NCBI GenBank assembly: GCA_020846435.1
Contig: JADLDY010000012.1
Location: forward strand, 1 to 64,000
DNA: 64,000 nucleotides
From: Deltaproteobacteria bacterium
Lineage (GTDB): Bacteria > Desulfobacterota > GWC2-55-46
Reading direction: 5' to 3'
Below, piece after piece: positions 7,518-18,126 of this stretch (position 1 is its first letter; each line of letters starts with the position of its first letter). Made by a program: the position numbers and the translations under genes. The notes beneath the pieces were generated by a model. That model saw only the letters and a program-made list of their open reading frames with translations. It had not been told where the DNA came from and made no database searches.

Positions 7518-8009
7518 ATGGATAAGAGGGACATCGAACTCATAAGGGCGCTGCAGAAAGGGGAGATATTCCTGACAGAGCGCCCCTTTCACGAGGCGGC
7601 CCGCCTCCTCGGCTGGACCGTCGACGAGGTGCTGGAGCGCACGAGGCGGCTTAAGGAAACGGGCGTCATAAGGAGGATTAGCGCGCTCCTCGCCCCTGGG
7701 AGCGCTGGCTCGACCAGGGGTACTCTCGCTGTCTTTGACGTGAGCGATTACAGGGCCGAAGAGACAGGCTCGCTGATGTCGGAGCACCCGAGAGTCACTC
7801 ACTGCTACATAAGGCAGAGGTTCGAGGGCTTTCCCTTCAACATATACGCTACAGTATGCGCCGAAACCGATGAAGGCCTGGCGCGCTCCGTTGAGGAGCT
7901 TGCTTGTGTTGCTGCCCCGTCCCCATACAGGGCTCTCAGGACCGTGCTTGAATTCAAGAGGAGCTCGCCGGTCTACTACACTCTTTCGCTCGACGCCCCT
8001 GCTTCTTGA
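7518..8009 (+). CDS. ahbB: Siroheme decarboxylase subunit B-like (Lrp/AsnC fold)
   Basis: A 163-residue second subunit of the heterodimeric siroheme decarboxylase, related to the preceding gene. It has a winged-helix start (DKRDIELIRALQKGEIFLTE), the segment GVIRRISALLAPG and the pair-diagnostic motif VTHCYIRQRFEGFPFNIYATV, where a histidine and tyrosine sit at the positions expected near the siroheme. I start at ATG 7518 with GAGGTG about 8 bases upstream rather than GTG 7509. It is followed after a short gap by a copper chaperone and a caa3 oxidase, so heme formation and heme-protein assembly are neighbours. It could in principle serve d1 heme synthesis, but no other nir genes are present. 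Confidence 0.85.
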   Translation: MDKRDIELIRALQKGEIFLTERPFHEAARLLGWTVDEVLERTRRLKETGVIRRISALLAPGSAGSTRGTLAVFDVSDYRAEETGSLMSEHPRVTHCYIRQRFEGFPFNIYATVCAETDEGLARSVEELACVAAPSPYRALRTVLEFKRSSPVYYTLSLDAPAS

Positions 8010-8039
8010 CTGAACAGTTTTACCTGATATATTCAGAAT

Positions 8040-8849
8040 GTGCGAACACTTGAGCCTATCGTGCATATGATCCGCCGCCATCTCCCCGGCCTTGTCTGCC
8101 TCTTTTTTTCCATATTTCTTCTCGCACAGCCGCTCTGCGCCCTTGAAACCGCTCCAGGCGTGACCGAAAGGACTGGGGAGAGAGTACCGCTCGATGCCCT
8201 GTTTACTGACGAGACAGGCAAAAGCGTGGCTCTCGGAGCCCTGCTTGGCAAGCCCGCCATACTCTCTTTCGCCTACTTCAGCTGCGAGGACCAGTGCAAT
8301 ACGGTGCTCTCGAACCTCGCTTCCTCTCTTGGCAGGATGTCTTCGGCCCCGGGGGATGATTTCCTTGTTCTGACGGTCAGCTTTGACGACGAGGACACCC
8401 GGGGAGAAGCCGCGTACAAGAAAAAGAATTACATGAGCGCGGCCGGAAGGCCAATGGATGAAGGGGCCTGGAAGTTTCTTACGGGCGACAAAACTTCGAT
8501 TGAGGCGCTCACTGGAGCAATAGGGTTCGGCTTCAGGAAGACAGAGAAGGGTTATGACCACCCTGCCGCCTTGGCCGTTCTTTCCGCCGACGGCAGGATA
8601 ATAAGGTATGTCTACGGCAGTTCGTATCTGCCGGCAGACCTTGAGATGGCGCTGATGGAAGCCCGCGAGGGCAGGATAACCGCCTCAATCAAAAAGGCCG
8701 CGCGCTTTTGCTTCAGCAGCGAACCCGGCGGCAGGGCCTATCTCGTTTCAGTCCTGAGGGTCGCCGGCCTTTCAACGCTCGTGGTGGTGGCAGGGCTCTT
8801 TATCTATCTTAAGGGTTTTGGCAGGCCCGGCAAAAAGGATAAGAGATAA
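8040..8849 (+). CDS. SCO1/SenC-type copper chaperone
   Basis: A thioredoxin-fold protein of about 269 residues that delivers copper to the CuA site of cytochrome oxidase subunit II. It carries the copper-binding CxxxC as C82-E-D-Q-C86 and the third ligand H174 in KGYDHPAAL. The N-terminus has a signal peptide (RRHLPGLVCLFFSIFLLAQ), and a C-terminal membrane helix (about 240-260) probably anchors it with the domain outside. The frame begins at GTG 8040, but ATG 8067 gives a more ordinary signal peptide; neither has a strong binding site. The stop codon overlaps the oxidase subunit I start (TAATG), so translation is coupled. Confidence 0.9.
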   Translation: MRTLEPIVHMIRRHLPGLVCLFFSIFLLAQPLCALETAPGVTERTGERVPLDALFTDETGKSVALGALLGKPAILSFAYFSCEDQCNTVLSNLASSLGRMSSAPGDDFLVLTVSFDDEDTRGEAAYKKKNYMSAAGRPMDEGAWKFLTGDKTSIEALTGAIGFGFRKTEKGYDHPAALAVLSADGRIIRYVYGSSYLPADLEMALMEAREGRITASIKKAARFCFSSEPGGRAYLVSVLRVAGLSTLVVVAGLFIYLKGFGRPGKKDKR

Positions 8850-10462
8850 TGGCAGCCGACAATACAAGGGGTATAAGGGAAGGGTATCTCGCCTCTGAGC
8901 CTGGCAAGGGTTTTATCGCCTCATGGCTCCTGACGACCGACCACAAGAGGATCGGGATACTCTACCTTTTTTCCATCCTCTCGTTCTTTCTCGTAGGAGT
9001 AGTCTTCGGCCTCCTGATGAGGCTCGAGCTCATCTCGAGGGGGCCGACCATAATGGAGGCCCACACCTATAACGCGTTTTTCACGCTCCACGGCGTTATA
9101 ATGCTCTTCTTGTTCATCATCCCTGTCGTGCCAAGCATCTTCGGCAACTTTCTCCTCCCAATAATGATAGGCGCGAGGGACGTCGCTTTTCCGAGGCTCA
9201 ACCTCCTCTCATGGTATTTCTACATGGCAGGGGCGCTTCTTGCCCTGACGACCCTTATCATAGGCCCGGCTGACACTGGCTGGACCTTCTACGCACCTTA
9301 CAGCTTGAGGACAGGTTCGAGCGTCTCACTCGCGGTCTTTTCAGTCTTTGTCCTCGGCATCTCTTCCATTCTTACGGGCCTGAACTTCGTCGTGACCGTG
9401 CACAGGCTCCGCGCCCCGGGCATGACATGGTTTCGCCTGCCCCTTTTCGTCTGGTCGCTGTACGCCACAGCCTGGATACAGATAATCGCGACCCCGATAC
9501 TCGGCGTCAACCTCCTCCTCGTCATGGCCGAAAGGTTCTTCGGCATAGGGGTCTTTGACCCGGCCAAGGGAGGCGACCCGATACTCTATCAGCACCTCTT
9601 CTGGATATACTCGCACCCTGCCGTTTACATAATGGTGCTCCCCGCGATGGGCGCGGTCTCCGAGATAGTGCCTGTTTTCGCCAGAAGGGTCATCTTCGGG
9701 TACAAGGCCATAGCATACTCTTCCATAGGCATAGCGGCGGTCGGCTCTCTTGTCTGGGGCCACCACATGTTCGTGAGCGGATTCAGCTACACGGCCGCCG
9801 TCTATTTTTCGCTCTTTACATTTTTTGTCGCCATACCGAGCGCGATAAAGGTCTACAACTGGGTGGGCACCCTTTACAAGGGCTCCATTGTAATGGACAC
9901 GCCATTCTATTTCGTGCTGGCCTTCATATTCCTTTTCTCGATAGGCGGGCTCTCAGGGCTCATCCTCGGCGCCCTATCTGTCAATGTCCATCTCCATGAC
10001 ACCTATTTTGTCGTAGCCCATTTCCACTACATAAAGTTCGGAGGCGCGGGGTTCGGTATGCTGGCCGCGCTACACTACTGGTTTCCCAAGATATCCGGCA
10101 GGATGTACAACAAAAGGGTCGCCAACTTCGCTCTCGTCTTTCTCTTCATAGGCTTCAACACGCTCTACTTCCCGATGTTCATCCTTGGTTATGAGGGCAT
10201 GCCGAGACGTTACTTTGATTACCTGCCGCAGTACGTGTTGTGGCAGCATGTCTCCATCGTCGGGTCGTGGATACTCGGGGCTTCAATATTCACCATGATA
10301 GGCAACCTTCTGGTTGCCGCGTTCAGGGGAGCGGCCGCCCCAATGAACCCATGGGGCGCCAGGACCCTCGAATGGCAGGTATCTTCCCCGCCTCCAAAGG
10401 AGAACTTCGAGACCATCCCAGAGGTGACTCGCGGGCCCTACGACTTCAGGGAGGGCGCATGA
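8849..10462 (+). CDS. ctaD: caa3 cytochrome c oxidase subunit I (A2-type)
   Basis: Heme-copper oxidase core of 537 residues with about 12 membrane helices. Metal ligands seen: H81 (heme a) in FTLHGVIM, H256 of the YSHPAVY motif with cross-linked Y260 (CuB), H305-H306 (CuB) in WGHHMFVSG, H391 (heme a3) and H393 (heme a) in VVAHFHYI. The motif reads YSHP rather than GHPE, which places it in the A2 group that lacks the glutamate at the end of the D channel. It reduces oxygen to water and pumps protons. The gene is flanked by the SCO gene (1-bp overlap) and by subunit III (4-bp ATGA overlap). Confidence 0.97.
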   Translation: MAADNTRGIREGYLASEPGKGFIASWLLTTDHKRIGILYLFSILSFFLVGVVFGLLMRLELISRGPTIMEAHTYNAFFTLHGVIMLFLFIIPVVPSIFGNFLLPIMIGARDVAFPRLNLLSWYFYMAGALLALTTLIIGPADTGWTFYAPYSLRTGSSVSLAVFSVFVLGISSILTGLNFVVTVHRLRAPGMTWFRLPLFVWSLYATAWIQIIATPILGVNLLLVMAERFFGIGVFDPAKGGDPILYQHLFWIYSHPAVYIMVLPAMGAVSEIVPVFARRVIFGYKAIAYSSIGIAAVGSLVWGHHMFVSGFSYTAAVYFSLFTFFVAIPSAIKVYNWVGTLYKGSIVMDTPFYFVLAFIFLFSIGGLSGLILGALSVNVHLHDTYFVVAHFHYIKFGGAGFGMLAALHYWFPKISGRMYNKRVANFALVFLFIGFNTLYFPMFILGYEGMPRRYFDYLPQYVLWQHVSIVGSWILGASIFTMIGNLLVAAFRGAAAPMNPWGARTLEWQVSSPPPKENFETIPEVTRGPYDFREGA

Positions 10463-11070
10463 GCAAGCCGCATGACATCTCTCACAGGGACTATACCGGC
10501 GCGAAGCTGGGCATGTGGCTATTTCTCTTTACGGAGTTTTTCCTGTTCTTCGGCCCGGTGCTCCTTTACGCTGTATTCCGTTTCAGGTACCCGCATGCCT
10601 TTATCGACGCGAGCCTCAAGCTCGACGCCGGGGTCGGCGCTCTCAACACGGTGATACTCCTGACGAGCAGCCTTTGCATGGCGCTCGCCATTACTGCCAT
10701 GCAGAGGGGCAGGAAAGGGCTCACGCTCTTTCTCCTCGCCCTCACAGTCACCCTCGGCTCCTTCTTCCTCGTGAACAAGTATTTTGAGTGGGGCGCGAAG
10801 TTTGCTCACGGACTGTATCCCGGCGGAGAGGCCCTTGCCGGCAACGCCGACGGCACGGCCATATTCTATGGCCTGTATTTCTTTACGACCGGGCTTCACG
10901 GCCTTCATGTGTTAGCTGGCATGGCCATAATCATAGGCGCGGCCCTGATGGTGCATGAAGGCAGGATAAACTCGACTGACTTTGTAAAGCTCGAGAACAC
11001 CGGCCTCTACTGGCATCTGGTCGATGTTGTCTGGATATTTTTGTTCCCGGTATTCTACCTTGTAAGGTGA
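10459..11070 (+). CDS. ctaE: Cytochrome c oxidase subunit III
   Basis: A 203-residue membrane protein with about five helices, of the shorter subunit III form found in caa3 and bo3 oxidases. Family features are the N-terminal KLGMWLFLFTEFFLFFGPV and the closing ENTGLYWHLVDVVWIFLFPVF, with FTTGLHGLHVLAGM in between. It supports the stability of the subunit I proton-pumping core. The open frame continues upstream inside ctaD, but ATG 10459 overlaps the ctaD stop as ATGA, a normal coupled start. Subunit IV follows after 3 bp. Confidence 0.95.
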   Translation: MSKPHDISHRDYTGAKLGMWLFLFTEFFLFFGPVLLYAVFRFRYPHAFIDASLKLDAGVGALNTVILLTSSLCMALAITAMQRGRKGLTLFLLALTVTLGSFFLVNKYFEWGAKFAHGLYPGGEALAGNADGTAIFYGLYFFTTGLHGLHVLAGMAIIIGAALMVHEGRINSTDFVKLENTGLYWHLVDVVWIFLFPVFYLVR

Positions 11071-11073
11071 CGG

Positions 11074-11367
11074 ATGGACGCAAAAGAGACAAAAGAGCGT
11101 ATCGTCGGGGCTCCGACGCTCTTTGCGGTCTGGGCGGCTCTCCTGGGGCTCACATGGCTCACGGTCGACCTTTCCGGCAAAGGCATGGCTATCTTTGTTC
11201 TGGCGGCCCCGTTCCTTATCGCCTCTGCCAAGGCGTTCCTTGTAGTCGACTATTTCATGCGCCTTAAATACGAGCCGAGCATTTTCAGGTACATCTTCCT
11301 GATCGTCTTCGGAACGATTGCCGTTGTTTCTTTTCTCGTGTATCAGGATGTGGCTTATAGACAGTAG
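11074..11367 (+). CDS. ctaF: Cytochrome c oxidase subunit IV
   Basis: A small 97-residue membrane protein with three hydrophobic helices, matching the prokaryotic cytochrome oxidase subunit IV family in size and in the segment AKAFLVVDYFMRLKYEPS, which lies between helices 2 and 3. It is an accessory subunit with no redox centre. The gene starts 3 bp after ctaE and precedes the subunit II gene by 33 bp, completing an I-III-IV-II order. Assignment rests on both sequence pattern and operon position. Confidence 0.9.
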   Translation: MDAKETKERIVGAPTLFAVWAALLGLTWLTVDLSGKGMAIFVLAAPFLIASAKAFLVVDYFMRLKYEPSIFRYIFLIVFGTIAVVSFLVYQDVAYRQ

Positions 11368-11400
11368 TAAAAGACATACGAGCAGGTAAGGTAATTGAAG

Positions 11401-12333
11401 ATGTTCTCAGCGGCAACCTCCATAGGTAAAGAGACCGACCTGGCCTTCTGGGTGATAACGGGCATCTCAGCCGTCTTGTTCATCCTTATCATCTTCTTCA
11501 TGCTCTATTTCGTCTACAGGTACCACCACAGGAGAAACCCTTCAGCCAGCGACATAGAAGGCAACTCCACGCTCGAGCTCTCGTTCATGGGGATATCCAT
11601 AGTCCTCGTGCTTGCCATGTTCTTCTGGGGCTGGGACGGCTACAAGACTATGAAAGGGGCGGCTCCCGCAGGCTCTCTTGAGGTGAAGGTTACAGGCCAG
11701 ATGTGGCTGTGGACCTTCGAGTATCCTGATGGACGGCGTTTGAACGAGCTCGTACTGATGAAAGGCGCTCCAGTGAAGCTCAGACTTTTCTCAAATGATG
11801 TCATCCACAGCTTTTATGTGCCTGCCTTCAGGATAAAGCAGGACATTATCCCCGGTTCCGAAAAGACCGTCTGGTTTACCCCTGACGCGGCCGGTTCGTT
11901 CGATCTTTTTTGCGCCGAGTACTGCGGCACCAATCATTCATCCATGATAACCAGGGCCATAGTCGTGGAAGAGGCGGACTATAACGCGTGGCTCGCCGGG
12001 AAAAAAGAGCTCGGCGCGGCTTCAAAGGCAAAGCCGTCGTCAAAGGCGGCCCTCGGCAAGGAGCTCTACGCTACAATGAGCTGCAGCGCGTGTCACTCCA
12101 TCGACGGCTCTTCCGGTATCGGTCCGACCTTCAAGGGGCTCTTCGGCAAGAAGGAGAGGGTCACGACGAACGGGAAAGAGCGCGTTGTCACGGTCGACGA
12201 GGCATACATAATGAAGTCCGAGCATGAGCCCACGGCCGATGTGGTCGTCGGCTTCCAGCCGGTTATGCCGCCTTCTCCTCTCACCGATGAGGAGATAGGG
12301 GCGGTCATCGAGTTCATCAAGACGCTCAAGTGA
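11401..12333 (+). CDS. ctaC: caa3 oxidase subunit II fused to cytochrome c
   Basis: A 310-residue subunit with two N-terminal membrane helices, a cupredoxin CuA domain outside the membrane and a C-terminal cytochrome c domain. CuA ligands are H136 in DVIHSFYVP and C171-A-E-Y-C175 with the following GTNHSSM (His and Met). Covalent heme c binds at C228-S-A-C231-H232 with M289 (FQPVMPP) as the likely sixth ligand. The fused heme domain is what defines caa3 enzymes: it takes electrons from the quinol:cytochrome c branch and passes them to CuA. ATG 11401 is preferred over TTG 11395 because AAGG lies about 8 bases upstream. CtaA, CtaB and CtaG genes are not nearby. Confidence 0.96.
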   Translation: MFSAATSIGKETDLAFWVITGISAVLFILIIFFMLYFVYRYHHRRNPSASDIEGNSTLELSFMGISIVLVLAMFFWGWDGYKTMKGAAPAGSLEVKVTGQMWLWTFEYPDGRRLNELVLMKGAPVKLRLFSNDVIHSFYVPAFRIKQDIIPGSEKTVWFTPDAAGSFDLFCAEYCGTNHSSMITRAIVVEEADYNAWLAGKKELGAASKAKPSSKAALGKELYATMSCSACHSIDGSSGIGPTFKGLFGKKERVTTNGKERVVTVDEAYIMKSEHEPTADVVVGFQPVMPPSPLTDEEIGAVIEFIKTLK

Positions 12334-12400
12334 GAACTTGTAATCGGTTTCCGTTATTTAGTCACGGATAACGGCCTCGGCTACGGTTTCATCTTCCCAC

Positions 12401-12429
12401 TTGACAAAATGGGCGTAAAAGATTAGTAT
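12401..12429 (+). promoter_or_regulatory. Sigma-70-type promoter of the aminotransferase-serA operon
   Basis: TTGACA (12401-12406), a 17-base spacer, then TAGTAT (12424-12429). Transcription would start near 12436, just upstream of the ZTP aptamer. A weak hairpin (CCGTTAT/ATAACGG, 12351-12374) precedes it after ctaC. The region 12334-12750 otherwise holds no gene. Confidence 0.75.
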
Positions 12430-12456
12430 AGGCCTCACAAAAAAGCGTACATCTTT

Positions 12457-12524
12457 CGCAACTGACGGAATCAAGGTGGGTTACCACCGGGGAGCGGGGG
12501 ATTATATATGTCGACCGTCTGGGC
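12457..12524 (+). promoter_or_regulatory. ZTP (ZMP/ZTP, pfl) riboswitch aptamer
   Basis: The conserved pfl core is present: ACTGACGGA, the hairpin GGTGGGTTACCACC, the strictly conserved GGGGAGC, a variable spacer and the distal CCGTCTGGGC. Pseudoknot pairing of ACGG (12464-12467) with CCGT (12515-12518) fits the known fold. These RNAs sense the purine intermediate ZMP/ZTP, which accumulates when 10-formyl-tetrahydrofolate is short, and turn on one-carbon genes. Here it precedes an aminotransferase-serA pair, i.e. serine synthesis. The aptamer's 3' strand doubles as the 5' arm of a terminator. Confidence 0.92.
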
Positions 12525-12576
12525 TTGCGCACTCTTCTACGGAGGAGTGTAACAAAGCCTGGGCGGTCTTTTTTTT
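12513..12576 (+). terminator. Riboswitch-controlled intrinsic terminator
   Basis: GACCGTCTGGGCTT (12513-12526) pairs with AAGCCTGGGCGGTC (12555-12568) over 14 bp, including three G-T wobbles, and is followed by eight T. An inner stem CACTC/GAGTG fills the loop. Because the 5' arm is the conserved CCGTCTGGGC of the aptamer, ligand binding and termination exclude each other: binding of ZTP should switch the operon on. Confidence 0.88.
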
Positions 12577-12750
12577 GAAAGGCCAGGCATCGCTGAAAAA
12601 GAAGTAAAATCAAGGGGATAGCGTCTCGGTTTCTACTGGCGCGGCCCTGTTTATGCCTTGTATCCCAGTTCAACCAGGCTTATCTGGCCTGTCGCTTTTG
12701 AGTTTTCATATATAATATAATTTCATAATCAAACCAGAGGAGTCTTCGTT

Positions 12751-13896
12751 ATGAAAAAAAGGTATCTTTTAGCGCCAGGCCCGACGCCAGTACCTGAGTC
12801 CGCTCTGCTTGCGATGGCTCAGCCCATAATCCACCACAGGACCCCGCAGTTCTCCGAGATCTTCAAGGAGACCGCAGAGCTCCTGAAGTACGTATTCCAG
12901 ACCAAGCAGGATGTCCTCATGCTGGCCGCTTCAGGCACCGGCGCGATGGAAGGCTCCATAACCAATCTGTTCTCGCCCGGAGACGAAGTCCTGGTCGTGA
13001 ACGGCGGCAAGTTCGGAGAAAGGTGGGGGAAGATCTCGGAAGCCTACGGCCTCAAGGCCCATTGGCTGACGGTTGAGTGGGGCAAGGCAATCGACCCGGC
13101 CGTAGTGAAGAAGGCCCTCGACGAGAACCAGAACATTAAGGCCGTGATGGTGCAGGCCTCCGAAACCTCGACCTGCGCGGCCCACCCGATAAAGGAACTC
13201 GCGGCCCTCACGAAGGACAGGGACTGCCTCCTCATAGTCGACGGCATAACCGGCGTCGGCGTCTTCGACCTGCCCATGGACGACTGGGGCATAGATGTCA
13301 TGGTCTCCGGCTCGCAGAAGGCTTTCATGCTTCCTCCGGGACTGGCCTTCGTGGCCCTTTCCGAGAAGGCGTGGAAGTTCCAGGAGACCGCGAAGGTCCC
13401 CAGGTTCTACTTTGATTTCAAGAAGGAGAGGAAGAACCTCAAGGACAACACCTCTGCCTACACCCCGGCCGTAACCCTCATAATCGGCCTGAGGCAGGCA
13501 CTTCTCATGATAAAGGAAGAAGGCCTTGAGAACACCTTCAAGAGGCACGACAGGCTCGCCAGGGCCACGAGAGCGGCGGCAGAGGCCCTCGGATTGAAGC
13601 TTCTGGCCCCTGAGAGCCCGTCGAACGCGGCAACCGGCTTTTTCGTGCCGGAAGGCGTTGACGGCGGCAAGCTCGTGAAGTACCTGCGCGACGAGATGGG
13701 CGTTACCATGGCCGGCGGCCAGGATCACCTCAAGGGCAAGATAGTCAGGGTCGCGCACCTCGGCTACTTCGACACCTTTGACATCATCGTAGCGATCGCC
13801 TCCATTGAGATGGCGCTCAGCAAGATGGGGCACAAGGTAGCGTTTGGCGCGGGAGTCGCGGCGGCCCAGCAAATTCTCTTAGAGGGATACAAATAA
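12751..13896 (+). CDS. Class V aminotransferase, probable phosphoserine/serine-glyoxylate type
   Basis: A 381-residue PLP enzyme of the serine-pyruvate/alanine-glyoxylate aminotransferase family. K190 in VSGSQKAFM is the Schiff-base lysine, D164 in LLIVDGITG binds the PLP ring nitrogen, and SGTGAMEGS binds the cofactor phosphate. It is translationally coupled to serA (TAATG overlap). In several bacteria and archaea without SerC, a class V enzyme next to serA transaminates 3-phosphohydroxypyruvate; the context makes that the likely role here. A serine-glyoxylate activity remains possible. AGAGGAG about 10 bases upstream supports ATG 12751. Expression is controlled by the ZTP riboswitch upstream. 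Confidence 0.88.
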   Translation: MKKRYLLAPGPTPVPESALLAMAQPIIHHRTPQFSEIFKETAELLKYVFQTKQDVLMLAASGTGAMEGSITNLFSPGDEVLVVNGGKFGERWGKISEAYGLKAHWLTVEWGKAIDPAVVKKALDENQNIKAVMVQASETSTCAAHPIKELAALTKDRDCLLIVDGITGVGVFDLPMDDWGIDVMVSGSQKAFMLPPGLAFVALSEKAWKFQETAKVPRFYFDFKKERKNLKDNTSAYTPAVTLIIGLRQALLMIKEEGLENTFKRHDRLARATRAAAEALGLKLLAPESPSNAATGFFVPEGVDGGKLVKYLRDEMGVTMAGGQDHLKGKIVRVAHLGYFDTFDIIVAIASIEMALSKMGHKVAFGAGVAAAQQILLEGYK

Positions 13897-15479
13897 TGAA
13901 GGTACTCATAGCTGACAGCATGTCTTCGAAGGCCGTCGAGATCCTGAAGGAAACCCCGGGGATCGACGTTGACGTAATAACCGGCCTCAAGCCCGATGAG
14001 CTCAAGGCCAAGATAAAGGACTACCACGGCCTCGTAGTAAGGAGCGCCACCAAGGCCACCGCCGAGATAATCGAGGCGGCCGAGAACCTCAAGGTCATCG
14101 GCAGGGCCGGCACCGGAGTCGACAATGTCGACACGGTCGCCGCGACGAAAAAGGGCATTGTCGTCATGAACACGCCCGGCGGCAACACCATAACGACCGC
14201 CGAGCACGCCGTCTCCATGATGATGGCGCTTGCCAGAAAGATCCCGCAGGCAACAGCCTCAATGAGGCGCGGCGAGTGGGAGAAGAAGAAGTACGAGGGC
14301 ACTGAGATAACCGGCAAGACCCTCGGCATCCTCGGCGTCGGCAACATAGGCGGCGTCGTCGCGAGCAGGGCACTCGGCCTTCGCATGACAGTCATAGCCT
14401 ACGACCCGTTCATCTCGGAAGAAGCCGCTGACAAGATGGGCATCTCGCTCGTCACGATGGACGAGCTCTTCAAGAAGAGCGATTTCATCTCGATCCATGT
14501 CCCTCTGACCAACGAGACGAAGAATGTCGTCAATGCCGAAGCCTTCAAGAAGATGAAAAAGGGCGTCAAGCTCATCAACTGCGCCAGGGGCGGCATCGTA
14601 AACGAAAAGGACCTCGCCGATGCCATAAAGGAGAAGATCGTCTCGGGTGCGGCCCTCGACGTCTTTGAAAAAGAGCCTGTCACGGCCGACAACCCGCTCC
14701 TCCAGATGGAAGAGGTCATACTGACCCCGCACCTCGGAGCTTCTACTTTCGAGGCCCAGGAGTCGGTCGCCATCGCCATCGCCCACCAGATATCCGACTA
14801 CCTCGTCAACGGCACCATCAGGAACGCCGTCAACGTGCCTTCAATACCGTCTGAGCTGCTCATCGCCTTGAGCCCCTACATCTCGCTCGGCGAGAAGCTC
14901 GGCAGCTTCCAGGGGCAGATTTTGAAGGGCGGCATTGAAGAGGTCACGATCGAGTACAGCGGAGACGTTGTCAACTATGACGTCGCTCCCATAACCATAG
15001 CGTGCCTCAAGGGGCTTCTTGACCAGCTCCTCGACATGTACGTCAACTTCGTCAACGCTCCGTTCGTGGCAAAGGAGCGCGGCATAAAGGTCGTCGAGGT
15101 CAAGAGCTCTAGGGCTACCGACTTTGCCAGCTCTATAACCATAAAGGTGAAGACAAAGGACGGCGAGAACGTCGTCGAAGGCGCCCTGTTCGGCAAGAAG
15201 GAGCCCAGGATAGTGAGGATCGACAAGTTCCTCCTCGACGCCGTGCCTGAGGGCAACCTCCTTCTCCTGCAGAACGAGGACAAGCCTGGCGTCATCGGCA
15301 ATGTCGGCACACTGCTTGCCGCCAACAACGTGAACGTCGCGAGGCTCCATCTCGGCCGTTCCTCTGAAGGCGGGGAAGCTGTCTCGGTCTGGAGCGTCGA
15401 CACGCCGGTCGCCAAGGGGCTCGTCGAGAAGATATTGAAGCTCCCGAACATGATAGCCGTTAACGTGATAGAGCTTTAA
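13896..15479 (+). CDS. serA: D-3-phosphoglycerate dehydrogenase
   Basis: A 527-residue cytoplasmic enzyme catalysing the first step of serine synthesis, oxidation of 3-phosphoglycerate with NAD+. The Rossmann motif is LGILGVGNIGGVVASRA, the catalytic arginine is in NCARGGIVNE, the glutamate in DVFEKEPV and the histidine in TPHLGAST. The length shows it is the long type with an intervening ASB domain (about 320-450) and a C-terminal ACT domain (about 455-527), the site of serine feedback inhibition. It is the second gene of the ZTP-controlled operon, overlapping the aminotransferase gene by one base and ending before a hairpin at 15599. Confidence 0.96.
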   Translation: MKVLIADSMSSKAVEILKETPGIDVDVITGLKPDELKAKIKDYHGLVVRSATKATAEIIEAAENLKVIGRAGTGVDNVDTVAATKKGIVVMNTPGGNTITTAEHAVSMMMALARKIPQATASMRRGEWEKKKYEGTEITGKTLGILGVGNIGGVVASRALGLRMTVIAYDPFISEEAADKMGISLVTMDELFKKSDFISIHVPLTNETKNVVNAEAFKKMKKGVKLINCARGGIVNEKDLADAIKEKIVSGAALDVFEKEPVTADNPLLQMEEVILTPHLGASTFEAQESVAIAIAHQISDYLVNGTIRNAVNVPSIPSELLIALSPYISLGEKLGSFQGQILKGGIEEVTIEYSGDVVNYDVAPITIACLKGLLDQLLDMYVNFVNAPFVAKERGIKVVEVKSSRATDFASSITIKVKTKDGENVVEGALFGKKEPRIVRIDKFLLDAVPEGNLLLLQNEDKPGVIGNVGTLLAANNVNVARLHLGRSSEGGEAVSVWSVDTPVAKGLVEKILKLPNMIAVNVIEL

Positions 15480-15598
15480 GGCAGGCCGCTGAGAGCGTAA
15501 CACCCCGCAATAGTTCGATTTTTCTGCTTCTGGCAGGCTCGGGCCGGACAGAGGGGCCCCCTTGAGGAGCCTTTAAAAAAAGAATAGACCAATCGGAC

Positions 15599-15636
15599 AA
15601 AGCCGTGTTATCTTAACGCTAACACGGCTTTGTTTT
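15599..15636 (+). terminator. Terminator between serA and hisZ
   Basis: AAAGCCGTGTTA (15599-15610) and TAACACGGCTTT (15620-15631) form a perfect 12-bp stem followed by GTTTT. It lies 120 bp after serA and only 10 bp before the hisZ start codon. Confidence 0.7.
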
Positions 15637-15645
15637 GGAAAGAGC

Positions 15646-17966
<2,321 letters not shown>

Positions 17967-17989
17967 GGGGTCTTTCATAGGGCATGAGG

Positions 17990-18022
17990 CGGGCCGGGGA
18001 GTGTTCCCCGGCCCGTTTTTTT
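17990..18022 (+). terminator. Terminator of hisZ-purA
   Basis: CGGGCCGGGGA and TCCCCGGCCCG form a perfect 11-bp stem with loop GTGT, followed by seven T (18016-18022). Confidence 0.93.
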
Positions 18023-18065
18023 ACGGGGCAAATCCATTCGGGCTTATTGGCCTGGATCGACACGG

Positions 18066-18104
18066 ACAAAAAAAGGGCAGGCTCATCAGGAGCCTGCCCT
18101 TTTT
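18066..18104. terminator. Bidirectional terminator
   Basis: GGGCAGGCTC (18075-18084) and GAGCCTGCCC (18090-18099) form a perfect 10-bp stem flanked by seven A on the left and five T on the right. It ends the minus-strand TPR lipoprotein gene (18127-18663) and backs up the purA terminator. Confidence 0.9.
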
Positions 18105-18126
18105 AGATTCTCAGGTAAACGGCGTC

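Noticed and set aside
7500-8561. Long minus-strand open frame (353 codons)
   Set aside because: It lies entirely opposite ahbB and the SCO gene, whose motifs are clear; its own protein shows no recognisable features.
12389-12673. Minus-strand open frame of 94 codons
   Set aside because: It covers the promoter and the ZTP riboswitch of the plus strand and has no protein features.
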